A stretch of 64,000 nucleotides of DNA from an uncultured Candidatus Saccharibacteria bacterium (GCA_938036785.1 CALHWE010000011.1:1-64000), one strand, 5' to 3'; positions 8,178 through 17,722 are shown, counted from the stretch's first letter. Notes: a model not told the origin generated them from the sequence alone. Made by a program: numbers and translations.

Positions 8178-8909
8178 CTACCGCCCTACCCTGCTTTTTT
8201 GCAATCGGTAAAACCGCTCTTGATTACCATGCGCGCCCTTCACGCTGCTATCGGCCTTGTCGATAATCACACAGTAGGTGCGCACCCACTGCTCGAAGTC
8301 GCGCAGGATGGCACGGCGCACGCTGTCATTTTTGACGATGCCACCGCGTGTAAGCTGCGCGCGCTGCGCCTCAAACTGCGGCTTGACCATCGCGATGATA
8401 CTGGTGCGCGAACTGCTGATACGCACTAGGTGCGGTAGAATTTTGCGCAGACTAATGAACGATACATCAATGACAATAATGTCTGGTGTAGTGGCTGGCA
8501 CAAAATCGCGAATGTCGGTTTTTTCATGCAGCTCAATGCGCGGGTCGCCACGTAGGCTAGGGTGGAGCTGCTCCGTCCCCACGTCCACCGCATACACCAT
8601 GCGCGCACCATGCTGCAATGCATAGTCAGTAAAGCCGCCAGTGCTGCTACCAACATCAAGCACGATAGTATTATCAAATGAAATATTGAGCCGCTGCGCG
8701 ACGCTGGCTAATTTAAGCCCCGCCCGCGACACATAGCGCTCGTGCGCCACCAGTTTTATCTGCGTCGACTCATCTACAAACATCCCCGGCTTGTGCGCCA
8801 CCGCACCATCCACCAATACCTTGCCAAGGCGAATCCAATTCTCAGCCGCTGAGCGTGTTGCTGCTTGGCCACGCGCCACCATTGCTTTGTCTAGTCGTTG
8901 TTTTTGCAT
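8178..8909 (-). CDS. tlyA: TlyA-family rRNA (cytidine-2'-O)-methyltransferase / hemolysin-like
   Basis: 243 residues. N-terminal S4 RNA-binding domain (RLDKAMVARGQAATRS, IRLGKVLVDG) followed by an FtsJ-like SAM domain with VLDVGSSTGGFTDYAL, AVDVGTEQLHPSLRGDPRI and IIVIDVSFISLRKILPHL. In other bacteria TlyA methylates 16S and 23S rRNA. The C-terminal KGAHGNQERFYRL is the family's GxxGNxExF motif. Start chosen at 8909 (MQKQRLDKAM), 6 nt from a TATAAT box; upstream frame extension is not supported. Monocistronic, predicted leaderless. Confidence 0.93.
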   Translation of the reverse strand: MQKQRLDKAMVARGQAATRSAAENWIRLGKVLVDGAVAHKPGMFVDESTQIKLVAHERYVSRAGLKLASVAQRLNISFDNTIVLDVGSSTGGFTDYALQHGARMVYAVDVGTEQLHPSLRGDPRIELHEKTDIRDFVPATTPDIIVIDVSFISLRKILPHLVRISSSRTSIIAMVKPQFEAQRAQLTRGGIVKNDSVRRAILRDFEQWVRTYCVIIDKADSSVKGAHGNQERFYRLQKSRVGR

Positions 8910-8915
8910 GTTCTT

Positions 8916-8921
8916 ATTATA
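8916..8921 (-). promoter_or_regulatory. -10 box of tlyA
   Basis: TATAAT on the minus strand, 6 nt before the tlyA ATG. Confidence 0.55.
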
Positions 8922-9008
8922 CTGCACGAGTGGGTAGATATTTAGTTGGTGTAAAGCTAATAGGCCTGCTGCATCTTTACACAATGCATGAGACTATAGA
9001 GCGTAATA

Positions 9009-9128
9009 ATGATGAGGTTGGATGATACTACTGCGCGCGGATATGCTTCTTACTTCCGTCGTTTTTCAAATTTTGAGGATGAAGAAATCCGCTTTGTTCT
9101 TTGCGCGCTATTGCAGCTTTTATATTAA
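9009..9128 (+). CDS. possible 39-residue orphan peptide or gene fragment
   Basis: Short frame beginning with two ATG codons, MMRLDDTTARGYASYFRRFS, continuing with NFEDEEIRFV. Its charged, protein-like composition differs from the spurious frames of the AT-rich island next to it. A TATAGA hexamer lies 8 nt upstream. It is either a real small leaderless gene or the surviving end of a decayed gene. No family recognised. Confidence 0.25.
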   Translation: MMRLDDTTARGYASYFRRFSNFEDEEIRFVLCALLQLLY

Positions 9129-10574
9129 TAACCCACTCAAACTATCGCGCACTGCAGCATACTATTCTTCATTCGCACACGTTGCTGGAAGCTAGCAGGA
9201 TATTCAAAACACAAGACAGCTCAGCCAAGCATATAGTATATATAACAAAAATTGAGTGGGCATCGTGATAGCGAAATATCTTGCACGTATGGCTGTGCCG
9301 CATCACCAACAAGCTGCATATTCACCCTCCCGCAAAAGCACTACACATAGCAAAACACGATGCCACTGCGGCAGATGCTTCGCATAGCGAGTCAGCCTGT
9401 CTGAATAAAAAATTGATTTTGACAGCATCACATTTTTGCAAGCCAAGCGTGAGTATTTGTGTATGCCACATGGTATATTTCGCATCCTCGCTGCACATAG
9501 ATGTGCAAGAATGTATCGCACCATATTTTACTTTTATGCGTGTTTTGCAAAATTTGTATGGGCCATCTGTAAGCAGTTCTAGCCGCGATAATAAACAATT
9601 CATTTTTGCACAAATCTACAAACAATGATTATTTTTATCATCAACCGCTCATTCGCGCAGCCTATACTTCGCAGCAGCATATCGCCTCGCTATAATTTGC
9701 TCAGTATGCAAAAAACCAAAAATGAAACACCCTCCAGCCAGCCACAACAAACTTGCACGAAAAAGCAAAAAATCAAAAATACTCAAACCCAAAAAATAGA
9801 CGCGCCGCACAATGATCACATTTTTTATCACGCAGCAACAGCTCCACGCATCATGTTGCTAGCAGTATTTTTTTACGTGAGTGTGCTCAAGCCAAACGCG
9901 TAGCTTCGCAGCAACACAACAAAAAATTGTGTTCATTATTTTTAAAATACTTATGTTTACTTTGGTACGTTTTGTATTATGCCCTATTGCCATAAGCGTT
10001 ATTATATTGCTAAAGATAAATGCGCGTTTGTAACGAAAATTTGTTCATTTATGCTTATGGTTACTGTGTTTATCCTGGGTGTAAGCATACGTGTGCGTGC
10101 TCCATGCCGCACGAAACAATCGTTGAGTTTGGCACATCGTTGTTGTGCTCACTATATCCTTCTAGCTGCCCTGATGTTGTTTGTACATCACTATGCCTAT
10201 TCCTTCCTGTTGTGCTCGTATCATCGTTTTGCTCAATTGCTGTACTTCCTACGACGCTCATATTCCGAACGTTCGCCAGGTATTCTCTGTTTCTGTTCTG
10301 TCTTTTTTACAATGCCTTGTATATTTCGGCATCATCCTCGTTGCAGAGAGCTGTGTTGCATTCTTTACAATAATATCTCGATCCTATCGAGCTTGACGAC
10401 GCGCCTCATGTATTGGTTATTACAACATTATGTATGCCCTTTTTCTTGCGCGTACCATTCAGCAAAAACACAGCGCGCTCATAAGCTTGTGCTCAAAATT
10501 GGCAAAAATCGTCTCTACTCTACGTTGTTTTTATCACATCTCTAGGATGCTCCAGCCTGGGCATCACGCGGCAC
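9129..10574. other. AT-rich, G-poor island without convincing genes (island 1)
   Basis: About 1.4 kb with an abrupt drop in G+C relative to the flanking genes, and far fewer G than C on the plus strand. Open frames here are rich in C, H, F and I, lack family motifs and have no Shine-Dalgarno sequences; only the candidate at 9706-9903 has promoter- and terminator-like signals. The word CATTTTTGCA occurs at 9431-9440 and 9601-9610 and recurs in island 2. Confidence 0.6.
9706..9903 (+). CDS. possible 65-residue membrane peptide in AT-rich island
   Basis: A frame starting MQKTKNETPSSQPQQTCTKK with a polar K/Q/T-rich half and a C-terminal hydrophobic segment (IMLLAVFFYVSVL). A TATAAT box ends 9 nt upstream (9691-9696), close to the leaderless spacing used elsewhere, and an AACACAA/TTGTGTT hairpin followed by a T-rich stretch lies just downstream (about 9913-9941). 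No family recognised; the surrounding island argues for caution. Confidence 0.3.
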   Translation: MQKTKNETPSSQPQQTCTKKQKIKNTQTQKIDAPHNDHIFYHAATAPRIMLLAVFFYVSVLKPNA

Positions 10575-10601
10575 AAAAAATACACCGCTTTTCGCGGTGT
10601 A
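10575..10601 (-). terminator. Rho-independent terminator after efp
   Basis: Stem TACACCGC/GCGGTGTA with a TTTTC loop, followed on the minus strand by a T6 run. Confidence 0.8.
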
Positions 10602-10675
10602 TATATGTTATCCCTACTTTCTCTCACTTTTGCATGTCAACGCGATGAGAGCGGCTCTCATGAGCTCTCAGGGCA

Positions 10676-11236
10676 CTATTTCTTGCGCTCGCGATACTCT
10701 CCGCTTGCAGTATCGACAGAAATAACGTCGCCCGTCTTAATAAAGGCTGGCACCTTGACGACAAGGCCCGTCTCCAGCGTCGCATCTTTGAGCACACTGC
10801 TGGTTGTATCACCTTTTACAACATCTTCGGTGTAGGTGACTTGAAGGTAGAGGTTTTTTGGCAGCTCGACATTGATCACTCTGCCATCAAAGAACTGCAG
10901 GCTCAGTGTGTCCCCCTCCTTCAGATAGTCCTTAGCGCTGTCGACGAGGTTCGCAGCAAGCTCAAACTGCTCAAAGCTAGTTGGATCCATAAAATAGAAC
11001 GTATCACCATCATTATAGAGGTACTGCACACTCTGTGTTGACACCTCGGCGGGCTCAATCTTGTCTTGCCCCTTGAAGGTCTTAGGCAGCACACTCCCAT
11101 CGATCAAGTTCTTCAGCCGCACATTCACAATTGAGCCACCCCGGCCCATTACCTTCTGATTATAGTCCACAACCCGATACGGCTTGCCATCGAGCTGCAC
11201 AATCACGCCTTTTTTGAGGTCAGTTGGTTGGTACAT
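10676..11236 (-). CDS. efp: elongation factor P
   Basis: 186 residues with the three EF-P domains: N-terminal KOW-like (LKKGVIVQLDGKPYRVVDY), OB domain (FFDGRVINVELPKNLYLQV) and the C-terminal OB (VKGDTTSSVLKDATLETGL, VPAFIKTGDVISVDT). EF-P rescues ribosomes stalled on polyproline. The loop that normally carries the modified residue reads KVMGRGGS, with Arg32 at the tip, not the PGKG lysine. ATG at 11236 with AGGAG upstream; a GTG one codon earlier is less likely. It follows rpsR by about 80 nt, so it is probably the last gene of the rpsF operon. Confidence 0.96.
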   Translation of the reverse strand: MYQPTDLKKGVIVQLDGKPYRVVDYNQKVMGRGGSIVNVRLKNLIDGSVLPKTFKGQDKIEPAEVSTQSVQYLYNDGDTFYFMDPTSFEQFELAANLVDSAKDYLKEGDTLSLQFFDGRVINVELPKNLYLQVTYTEDVVKGDTTSSVLKDATLETGLVVKVPAFIKTGDVISVDTASGEYRERKK

Positions 11237-11318
11237 CACCTATCTCCTGTTTAGTAGTTGCTGCTTCGTTCGAAACATCCGCCAGCGCAGTCACAGAGGT
11301 ACTGCGCTGAAAAAGCTC

Positions 11319-11519
11319 CTAACCTTGCGCCACAAATGGCAGCAACGCCAAGTGGCGAGCACGCTTCACCGCTACGGCGAGTTGTCGTTGTTGTTTATCC
11401 GACAACCCTGTGCGGCTGCGTGGCTCGATCTGCCCATAAATATTAATGAACTTTTGCAATGTCTTTGCATCTTTGTAGTCAAAATAGACCGGTGTGTCCT
11501 TGCGCATGCGCTTGGCCAT
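11319..11519 (-). CDS. rpsR: 30S ribosomal protein S18
   Basis: 66 residues, slightly shorter than usual. Contains the S18 core VYFDYKDAKTLQKFI, GQIEPRSRTGLSDKQQRQLA and AVKRARHLALLPFV. S18 binds the central domain of 16S rRNA next to S6. Preceded by AAAGGAG at good spacing, 24 nt after ssb. The usual neighbour rplI (L9) is absent; efp takes its place. Confidence 0.97.
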   Translation of the reverse strand: MAKRMRKDTPVYFDYKDAKTLQKFINIYGQIEPRSRTGLSDKQQRQLAVAVKRARHLALLPFVAQG

Positions 11520-11543
11520 TATTTGTTCTCCTTTAGTATGTTG

Positions 11544-11993
11544 TTAAAATGGTATTTCTGATAGGTCAATTGGCTTGTCGTCAATGTCTTCGATGACGAC
11601 ATCCTGGCTGCTACCACTGTTAGTTGGCGCTGCGGCCGGTGTTGTATTTCCGTCAGCACGTCCACCACCAACGAAGGTGAAGTCCTCTACTGTTACTTCT
11701 ACAACAGAACGCTTGTTGCCGTCCTTATCGTCGTAGCTGCGCTGGTCGAGGCGACCACTAACGAGTAGCGGACTACCCTTCTTTACATATTGTGCAATGG
11801 TTTCGCCAGTCCGCCCCCAGGCTACACAGTTAATGAAGCTGGTTTGGTCTTGGTTTTGGCCATTTTGGTTGCGCCATGTACGAGTGACCGCTAGTGTAAA
11901 ATTCGCAACGTTCTGCCCACTTGCTGTGGTGCGCACCTCTATATCGCGCGTCAAATTGCCCATCAAAATAACTTTGCTAAATCCTCGAGCCAT
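11544..11993 (-). CDS. ssb: single-stranded DNA-binding protein
   Basis: 149 residues. OB-fold start MARGFSKVILMGNLTRDIEV, the conserved SFINCVAWGRTGETIAQYVKKG core, and the acidic C-terminal tip DDKPIDLSEIPF that recruits partner proteins (usual DDDIPF). A short G/N/T/P linker separates them. SSB coats single-stranded DNA in replication and repair. GAGGAGG precedes the ATG. Lies between rpsF and rpsR as in most bacteria. Confidence 0.97.
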   Translation of the reverse strand: MARGFSKVILMGNLTRDIEVRTTASGQNVANFTLAVTRTWRNQNGQNQDQTSFINCVAWGRTGETIAQYVKKGSPLLVSGRLDQRSYDDKDGNKRSVVEVTVEDFTFVGGGRADGNTTPAAAPTNSGSSQDVVIEDIDDKPIDLSEIPF

Positions 11994-12041
11994 ACATCCT
12001 CCTCGATTCTTTACTGTGGTTATTAGCTGTTGTGGTAATTT

Positions 12042-12386
12042 TTACTCTTCTGTCTGGCGGCTGGCTTCGCGTGCTTTAGCCTCGGCCATCAGCTTGCGGC
12101 CCTTCTCGTCCACCTTGACGAGCAGGTAGCGGATCACATCATCAGAAATATTCAGCGCATTACTGATCTTTAGCGGTGCATCGGCAGGCAGCGCCACCTC
12201 AAAGTAGACATACACCGCAAAGTCTTCCTTCTTAATACTATACTGCAGCTTTTTCTTGCCCCAGTTGTCTTCGCTGGTAATAGAGCCACCAGCGCCGAGC
12301 ACCAGCTCACGCACCTTAGCAAGCGGTGCTTCAAGGTTTGATTCTAGATCTGGCCGAATCAAAACCGTTAGTTCATATTGTTTCAT
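12042..12386 (-). CDS. rpsF: 30S ribosomal protein S6
   Basis: 114 residues: MKQYELTVLIRPDLE start, the NWGKKKLQYSIKKEDFAVYVYFEV strand region and the DDVIRYLLVKVDE C-terminal half, with a helical basic tail. Start at 12386 is fixed by AAAGGAGG 7 nt upstream; an earlier ATG eight codons upstream overlaps this ribosome binding site. First gene of rpsF-ssb-rpsR-efp. Confidence 0.96.
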   Translation of the reverse strand: MKQYELTVLIRPDLESNLEAPLAKVRELVLGAGGSITSEDNWGKKKLQYSIKKEDFAVYVYFEVALPADAPLKISNALNISDDVIRYLLVKVDEKGRKLMAEAKAREASRQTEE

Positions 12387-12455
12387 ATGTAAACCTCCTT
12401 TGGGATCCATATGGATGTTTATCCGGACGATAAACTTAGGTTAATAACGCATTAT

Positions 12456-12484
12456 ATTATACGCGAGACAGCATGCAAAGTCTA
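12456..12484 (-). promoter_or_regulatory. promoter of the rpsF operon
   Basis: TATAAT at 12456-12461 (a second overlapping copy at 12451-12456) with TAGACT 17 nt upstream at 12479-12484. Leader of about 65 nt with a Shine-Dalgarno sequence, unlike the leaderless genes. Confidence 0.55.
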
Positions 12485-15362
12485 GCGAGGTACAGGGGTG
12501 TGGAGGTGTTGTGCTTTTTAGTTTTTCTATTTTTTGAATGGTCACATACTCTGTGTAATTATAAGTTGTTAGTTACCTCATTCGCCGCATGATTGCACCC
12601 CGTCTTGCAAGCACTTATCCATCCTGCCATAAGCCAAGAAGTGGCATGACGCGATCATATGCTCTATCCGCATTTCACAAAAAAGATAATTACATTATGG
12701 CGCTACAATTCGCTTGCTTCGCCCCATCACTATCCTTAATATATTATGCCCATATATTATATATAAGCCCAGCAAAGCACCCTTTAAACGCTATCGCATC
12801 TATAAAATAATACTTGTTATATGTCAAAATATGAAAAATGAACCACCCGTACTTGTCGTGTATATATTACTTTGTCTTTCGCTCTTTTAGCTCTTTCAAT
12901 GCTGCGATGTATCTATAAAAATTATCGAGCCAGTTTTCGCTTGTGCTTATTTCGCTATTGCTTCTGCCTAAAGCGAAGTATTGTTTTGCTGTCTCCTTGC
13001 GCATTTTTGTCAGAGCCACCTATAGCACTCCATGGGGCCATTATGTCTATCTCATTTTTGCACACTACTTACATAGAGCCAGCTGCCCCGCCTCCATACA
13101 TCGTACATGCAGGTCGATATTTTGCCATTTGTTTCCATACCATAAAGTACTATATAATGCAAAACGTGAAAATTTTGAAACCTTCATTCGTACCATCAAC
13201 GATGCATCATTATTTTTTATCCAAGCCATACATCGCACCCTATTAGATCGTGTATATGTAATAACCATAACCACTATATACTGCTTGTGTTTGTCGCACA
13301 TTCGCCTACATTTAACACACAATTAGCCACCTACGCTCAAAAATATGAAAATAGCACCATGCTAACCCACTCGCTGGATCATATACATCACACTCCATTC
13401 ATTTTTTGACTTCGCACTCACACTCTGAGGTTGTTTTATACACCTAATGCTTTGCTATACTAATTATGCCTATCTCACCATCAACTATCCTTTGCTTGCA
13501 TTATGCAACCGATCATGAAAATTTGCTATGCTATCGTATTGGCATGACGCAGACGCAAATCCAGCTATCACCACATCCTCACAAATCACCCTCTTAGCCA
13601 CAAAGTTACTCGCGCCTACCATACATTTTGGCTCACCAATGCCTACTATTTTTGACCCTCGTCGCACCCATCTGCTTGGTTATGCAAATTTTACTACCAA
13701 GCCTATCGTTGAATAATTTTCTACTGTTTTCATACATCCTCTCCGCACCAATTGTACATCGTCATACCTCGCGGTACACAAAAATCTCACCCCTCACACC
13801 ATCATCGCATCGCACTATTTCAAAAATCATCATTTTTTATTAGCGGTCAATCAGCTGCTGCCACACATGCTTCGCATATCATACACATCTCACCAAAATT
13901 ATCACATTCTTTCGGCACGCACAAACCATCATTGCTTCTTGGCATTATATTTTTGCACTACTTTGCCAGGCTGAGTTTCATTATTCTCCAAATTTTTATT
14001 ATGAACATCATTATGTTTCGTTCATAAACTTTAGCGAGGCGGCCCATTACTTAATTCGCTTCTTGCATCACATTCAACCTTCTTGTGTTCGCACGCGCCG
14101 CACAGATTTTAGCCAGAACATGGCAGCCATTTACTCAAGCGAACTCACTCCCTACTTTATCTCACAACCTCACATTCATTTTTGCATATTTCCCTAATCA
14201 AAAATGTGAAATTTTGCACTGCTACTACACGCACTTCATTTTTATTACACATGTTGTACGTCGCTCCTCTATCTTTCTATCTCGCTGCGTCAATTTTTGC
14301 ATACTCATTCACAAATTTGCACATAGGTGTGCACACTGCCATCATCCTCATTTTATATTTACTACCAAACAACCCATTCTTATATCATTCATCACTCACA
14401 TAGTAGCAAAAAATATTTTGCACGCACATTATGTTGCAAAGTTACGAACGTTTTTGCTAGACGTCGCTAATTTTTTAGCAATAGCAAATAGTGCATCAGC
14501 GTTTTTTATTACAGCGTCGCAATGCTATATTATTTTTGTCATGTATGTGCTATCTGCTTGCCACTCCGGTTTTCGAAAATAATCGTTTTTTCACAGCAAC
14601 GCACTTCTGTCATTTTTCTACGTGCAAAATTATAACTACATATATCGTGTACCAATCAAAATAGACAAAAAATAATATTTTGCTGCAGAATAATTATTAA
14701 TAATGTATTTCCCACTCATATTTCTGCAAACCACTTTGCAAAAATATCTTTACTACTGCAAAAAGCTGCTCGTCGCTTTGCATTATACTTTGCCGTTTTC
14801 TCATCTTTGACTTTTTGTATTTCAATTCATACCGCACTCGTCGCTTATTCGTTTCGCGCCCGCTCAATTTCTCATCAATATAGCGGCAATAAACTGTATG
14901 AACGAATTATTATAATATTCATATTCTCTCACTGCCCCCTCGCTTGTGTTATGTGTAGCATCATATACAAAAAAGATATATTCGATGAAGCAATCGACTC
15001 ACTTTGCATACAAAATATTCATTACGATACACTATATATAGTACATTATCATATCTATGCTTTTTAAATTTACCATTCACCGCTCTGAATATATTCATAT
15101 TATATTCAGACATTTCCTTGCTCGTTTTCAGGCAATTTATAACATACAAGTGCGTCAATATAGCACACAAATATCTCCTCGCAGTACGAGAAATGCATTA
15201 TTTTCGTCACAACGCACAACATTACACCAACCAATACACGCGATCCTTAAAAATTCAATGGCATAGCACGTGCCCTTGTTTATTCTTTGCAATCACCATA
15301 GATTTTTTGCACAGAAAAACCAGTGCTCATCACACTGGCTTTCTCTCGTCTATAACTAGCCT
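12485..15362. other. AT-rich, G-poor island without convincing genes (island 2)
   Basis: Nearly 2.9 kb, the longest gene-free stretch. Same texture as island 1: low G+C, C clearly exceeding G on the plus strand, and frames encoding improbable C/H/F/I/Y-rich peptides in several overlapping phases. The word ATTTTTGCA recurs at 13054-13062, 13949-13957, 14178-14186 and 14293-14301. No tRNA, CRISPR, insertion-sequence ends or inverted-repeat termini found. Confidence 0.65.
13053..14301 (+). repeat. dispersed 9-10 nt word ATTTTTGCA in island 2
   Basis: Copies at 13053-13062 and 14177-14186 (CATTTTTGCA), 13949-13957 (ATTTTTGCA) and 14292-14301 (AATTTTTGCA); two further CATTTTTGCA copies lie in island 1. 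Spacing is irregular, so this is not a tandem array. Confidence 0.5.
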
Positions 15363-16106
15363 TTATGCAGCGAGTGAGAAGTCTCCTTGAACCAAACCAA
15401 GCTCATCACTATACTCAAGCCGTTGCGACTCTGTAGTCGGAACCAGCACAATACCACTTGCAGTGCTGAGCTCGCCATCAATCACATCACCTTGGTCTGT
15501 GATCATCTGCGGGCCTTCGCCTGGCTCACCCTGAATAATGCCATACACAACAGGGGCACTATCAATCATCTCTTGATCTGGGCGCTTTCCAACATAGAAT
15601 CCAATCAATGAGCCGATTACCCCTTCTTCCGCTCCACCATCTTCGCCTAAAGAAATCGCCGCTTCTTGGTGGGATAGCGACGACTCAATTGCGGAATACA
15701 GCGATGATACATCGCCTTGAGTGTCCTTAGGGCTCTTAAAGTCGTCAACTATTAGCACGACATATGGGACATCATTGACCTCAATAATATCACCAATTGC
15801 CAAGCCAAGCTTATCGCGCAGCTCGGATAATTTATTATGAATGGTATCAATGTGCTGATCTGTCATCTCAGCCATCGACAGTGCAAATAGCGGCCCAAGC
15901 TCGCGCTGCAGCCAGCCTCGAACCTCTTGAGCAGATGGCAGCTCAAGAGCATTTGGCTTGCCATATCGATCATTAAACTTTTTGTCTGTCAGCATATTTC
16001 CATCATTTGCTGTGTCGTATTTTGAATATTTTGTCTCGCCCACTGGCGGTTTGTCACTTCTTGCGAATGGTTCTTCGCTTGTGTTATTGTTGGTATACTC
16101 TCTCAT
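15363..16106 (-). CDS. acidic hypothetical protein
   Basis: 247 residues, no signal peptide or membrane segment. Hydrophilic N-terminal 60 residues, then a helical region (QEVRGWLQRELGPLFALSMA) and a mixed domain with DVPYVVLIVDDFKSP and SGIVLVPTTESQRLEYSDE. No family recognised. A TATAAA box ends 5 nt before the ATG, predicting a leaderless mRNA. Similar orphan acidic proteins recur through the window (21.6, 45.9, 47.4, 48.6, 50.9, 58.3, 59.6 kb). Confidence 0.75.
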   Translation of the reverse strand: MREYTNNNTSEEPFARSDKPPVGETKYSKYDTANDGNMLTDKKFNDRYGKPNALELPSAQEVRGWLQRELGPLFALSMAEMTDQHIDTIHNKLSELRDKLGLAIGDIIEVNDVPYVVLIVDDFKSPKDTQGDVSSLYSAIESSLSHQEAAISLGEDGGAEEGVIGSLIGFYVGKRPDQEMIDSAPVVYGIIQGEPGEGPQMITDQGDVIDGELSTASGIVLVPTTESQRLEYSDELGLVQGDFSLAA

Positions 16107-16111
16107 AGTTG

Positions 16112-16117
16112 TTTATA
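16112..16117 (-). promoter_or_regulatory. -10 box of acidic hypothetical gene
   Basis: TATAAA on the minus strand ending 5 nt before the ATG at 16106. Confidence 0.45.
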
Positions 16118-16724
16118 CTCCGCACTATGATTTTGGTTAACGGCATTGGCTCCTTTCTGCCGATTCCTCCCTGCTGCGTGCTTTGTGGCGCGTGGCAGCG
16201 TGGTAGTAAGTAATCGTATCATTTGCATTATAGCATAAAACCAGCGCCTGCAAAGCTATTTTTGGCCTTATTTTCGTATTATTTTCCCCATATGTACCCC
16301 TGTCGTACCAGTGTTAGCTATCTGGACGATAATTATATATTTTTCGCAAGCATTTTGGCTCTAATTACGCACTTCTCCGCCTTCACCAGCAAGATTTTAT
16401 TGCTCTGCCTGCCTCTATCGCTACACGTGGGCCGAGGTAAAATATAAACCACAAATAGATATAGATAAGCCCAGCTCTTGCATACGGAGGCTAAACAACT
16501 AGTGCTGAATAAAATAGCACACAGAGGCACACGCGAGGCCTCCTGAGGTTTTTAGGTATAGATTCTCCCCACTCACGCACTTCCTAAATACTGAGAGCTA
16601 CCAAAGCCAGATGATTGATACACCGTTATTATTCGCTCCTCCAACTGCTCGCTATGTGGCCATGGCAAAACAAAATCGCCCAAGGCATCTACCTCGGACG
16701 ATCTTGTATGTTGCGCTGCAGAAC
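16118..16724. other. intergenic stretch between hypothetical gene and rpsG
   Basis: About 600 nt. The minus strand just after the rpsG stop (about 16573-16690) has coding-like text ending in SSGFGSSQYLGSA but no good start codon, so it may be a gene remnant. The rest shows no gene. A segment near 16158-16172 (CTGCCGATTCCTCCCT) resembles 6130-6145 upstream of ychF. Confidence 0.4.
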
Positions 16725-17204
16725 TTAGCCGCGAGCAAAGTGGGCAAAGGCACGGTTGGCCTCGGCCATTTTGTGGGTGTCTTCCTTTTTCTTGAAGGCG
16801 ACACCAGTTTGGTTGCACGCATCAACGATCTCTGTTGCCAGACGCTTGCTATATGGCATACCACTCTTCGATCGGGCAGCCTGCACTAGCCACATAAAAG
16901 CAAAGTGCTGCTGACGATGACCCTGGATAGGGAATGGAATCTGGTAGTTAGCACCACCAACGCGGCGGCTCTTCACCTCAAAGCTAGGACTGATGTTCTT
17001 GATGCAAGTCTCAAACACTTCTAGTGGGTCCTCACTCTTGAGGCTTCGTGCAGCTTGTTCGAGCGCACTATAGACGGCCCGCTCAGCAACCTGCTTTTTG
17101 CCGTCTAGCATCGATTTGTTAATCAAGCGCTGCACCAGCACCGACTGGTACTTGCGGTCTGGCTTGATGGTGCGCTGGAGTTTTTTCGTGACTTTACGAG
17201 GCAT
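16725..17204 (-). CDS. rpsG: 30S ribosomal protein S7
   Basis: 159 residues, normal length. MPRKVTKKLQRTIKPDRKYQ, LINKSMLDGKKQVAERAVY, VGGANYQIPFPIQGHRQQ (usual VGGxxYQVPVEV) and KSGMPYSKRLATEIVDAC. S7 nucleates the 30S head and contacts the exit-site tRNA. Two bases after rpsL; both share a promoter. fusA and tuf, which normally follow, are absent. Confidence 0.97.
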   Translation of the reverse strand: MPRKVTKKLQRTIKPDRKYQSVLVQRLINKSMLDGKKQVAERAVYSALEQAARSLKSEDPLEVFETCIKNISPSFEVKSRRVGGANYQIPFPIQGHRQQHFAFMWLVQAARSKSGMPYSKRLATEIVDACNQTGVAFKKKEDTHKMAEANRAFAHFARG

Positions 17205-17206
17205 GG

Positions 17207-17620
17207 TTAGTTACCCTCCTTCTTGGCGCCGTACTTGCTGCGGCCTTGCTTACGCTTCGATACCCCTTGTAGGTCGAGCGCGCCACGGACGATGTGGTAG
17301 CGCACACCCGGGAGATCCGGCACACGGCCACCACGGACGAGCACCACCGCGTGCTCCTGCAGGTTGTGGCCTTCGCCGCCAATGTATGCCCAGACTTCGT
17401 GGCCGTTAGTGAGGCGGACACGAGCCACCTTGCGCATAGCGGAGTTTGGCTTCTTGGGGGTCTTGGTCGTTACCTTGACGCAGACGCCACGCTTGAGCGG
17501 TGCATTTTGGTCGTAGTAGCGCACCTTGAGTGCGTTGTGGATGCGCCCCAGCGCTGGCGACTTCGACTTCCGAGCCGCAGTCTTGCGTGGCTTGCGCACC
17601 AATTGGTTGATGGTTGGCAT
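17207..17620 (-). CDS. rpsL: 30S ribosomal protein S12
   Basis: 137 residues. MPTINQLVRKPRK start, CVKVTTKTPKKPNSAMRKVA with the decoding-site lysines (TPKKPNSA), HEVWAYIGGEGHNLQEHAVV and PGVRYHIVRGALDLQGV. The streptomycin-site lysines are wild-type. The start at 17620 has AAGGAG upstream; an in-frame start 14 codons earlier is not homologous. Confidence 0.98.
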   Translation of the reverse strand: MPTINQLVRKPRKTAARKSKSPALGRIHNALKVRYYDQNAPLKRGVCVKVTTKTPKKPNSAMRKVARVRLTNGHEVWAYIGGEGHNLQEHAVVLVRGGRVPDLPGVRYHIVRGALDLQGVSKRKQGRSKYGAKKEGN

Positions 17621-17705
17621 GCAATTCTCCTTATTGCTTATTGTTCGGCTTCTATCGCTCACCCCACTGGTTGGATCAGTAGTGCGACCATAGAAGTACC
17701 TGCTA

Positions 17706-17722
17706 CTGGGCTCATAGCCCAG
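17706..17722 (-). promoter_or_regulatory. hairpin in rpsL leader
   Basis: CTGGGCT/AGCCCAG 7-bp stem with a 3-nt loop in a leader of about 200 nt. Leaders of str operons can bind S7 or S12 for feedback control; whether this one does is unknown. Confidence 0.35.

Noticed and set aside
9979..10545. 188-codon frame in island 1
   Set aside because: Cys/His/Tyr-rich product without motif, competing frames over the same stretch, no ribosome site.
14085..14582. 165-codon frame in the AT-rich island
   Set aside because: Composition (H, F, I, C, Y in excess), no start signals and overlapping frames of the same quality indicate a by-product of low G content.
13500..15300. Search for a CRISPR array or transposon ends in the island
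   Set aside because: No regularly spaced repeats and no terminal inverted repeats or transposase traces found by reading.
6130..16172. Shared word CTGCCGATTYCTCCCT upstream of ychF and of the 15.4-kb gene
   Set aside because: Only two copies, no common position relative to the promoters; may be chance.
16573..16724. Coding-like text after the rpsG stop on the minus strand
   Set aside because: It lacks a start codon and a ribosome site; could be a remnant but cannot be supported as a gene.
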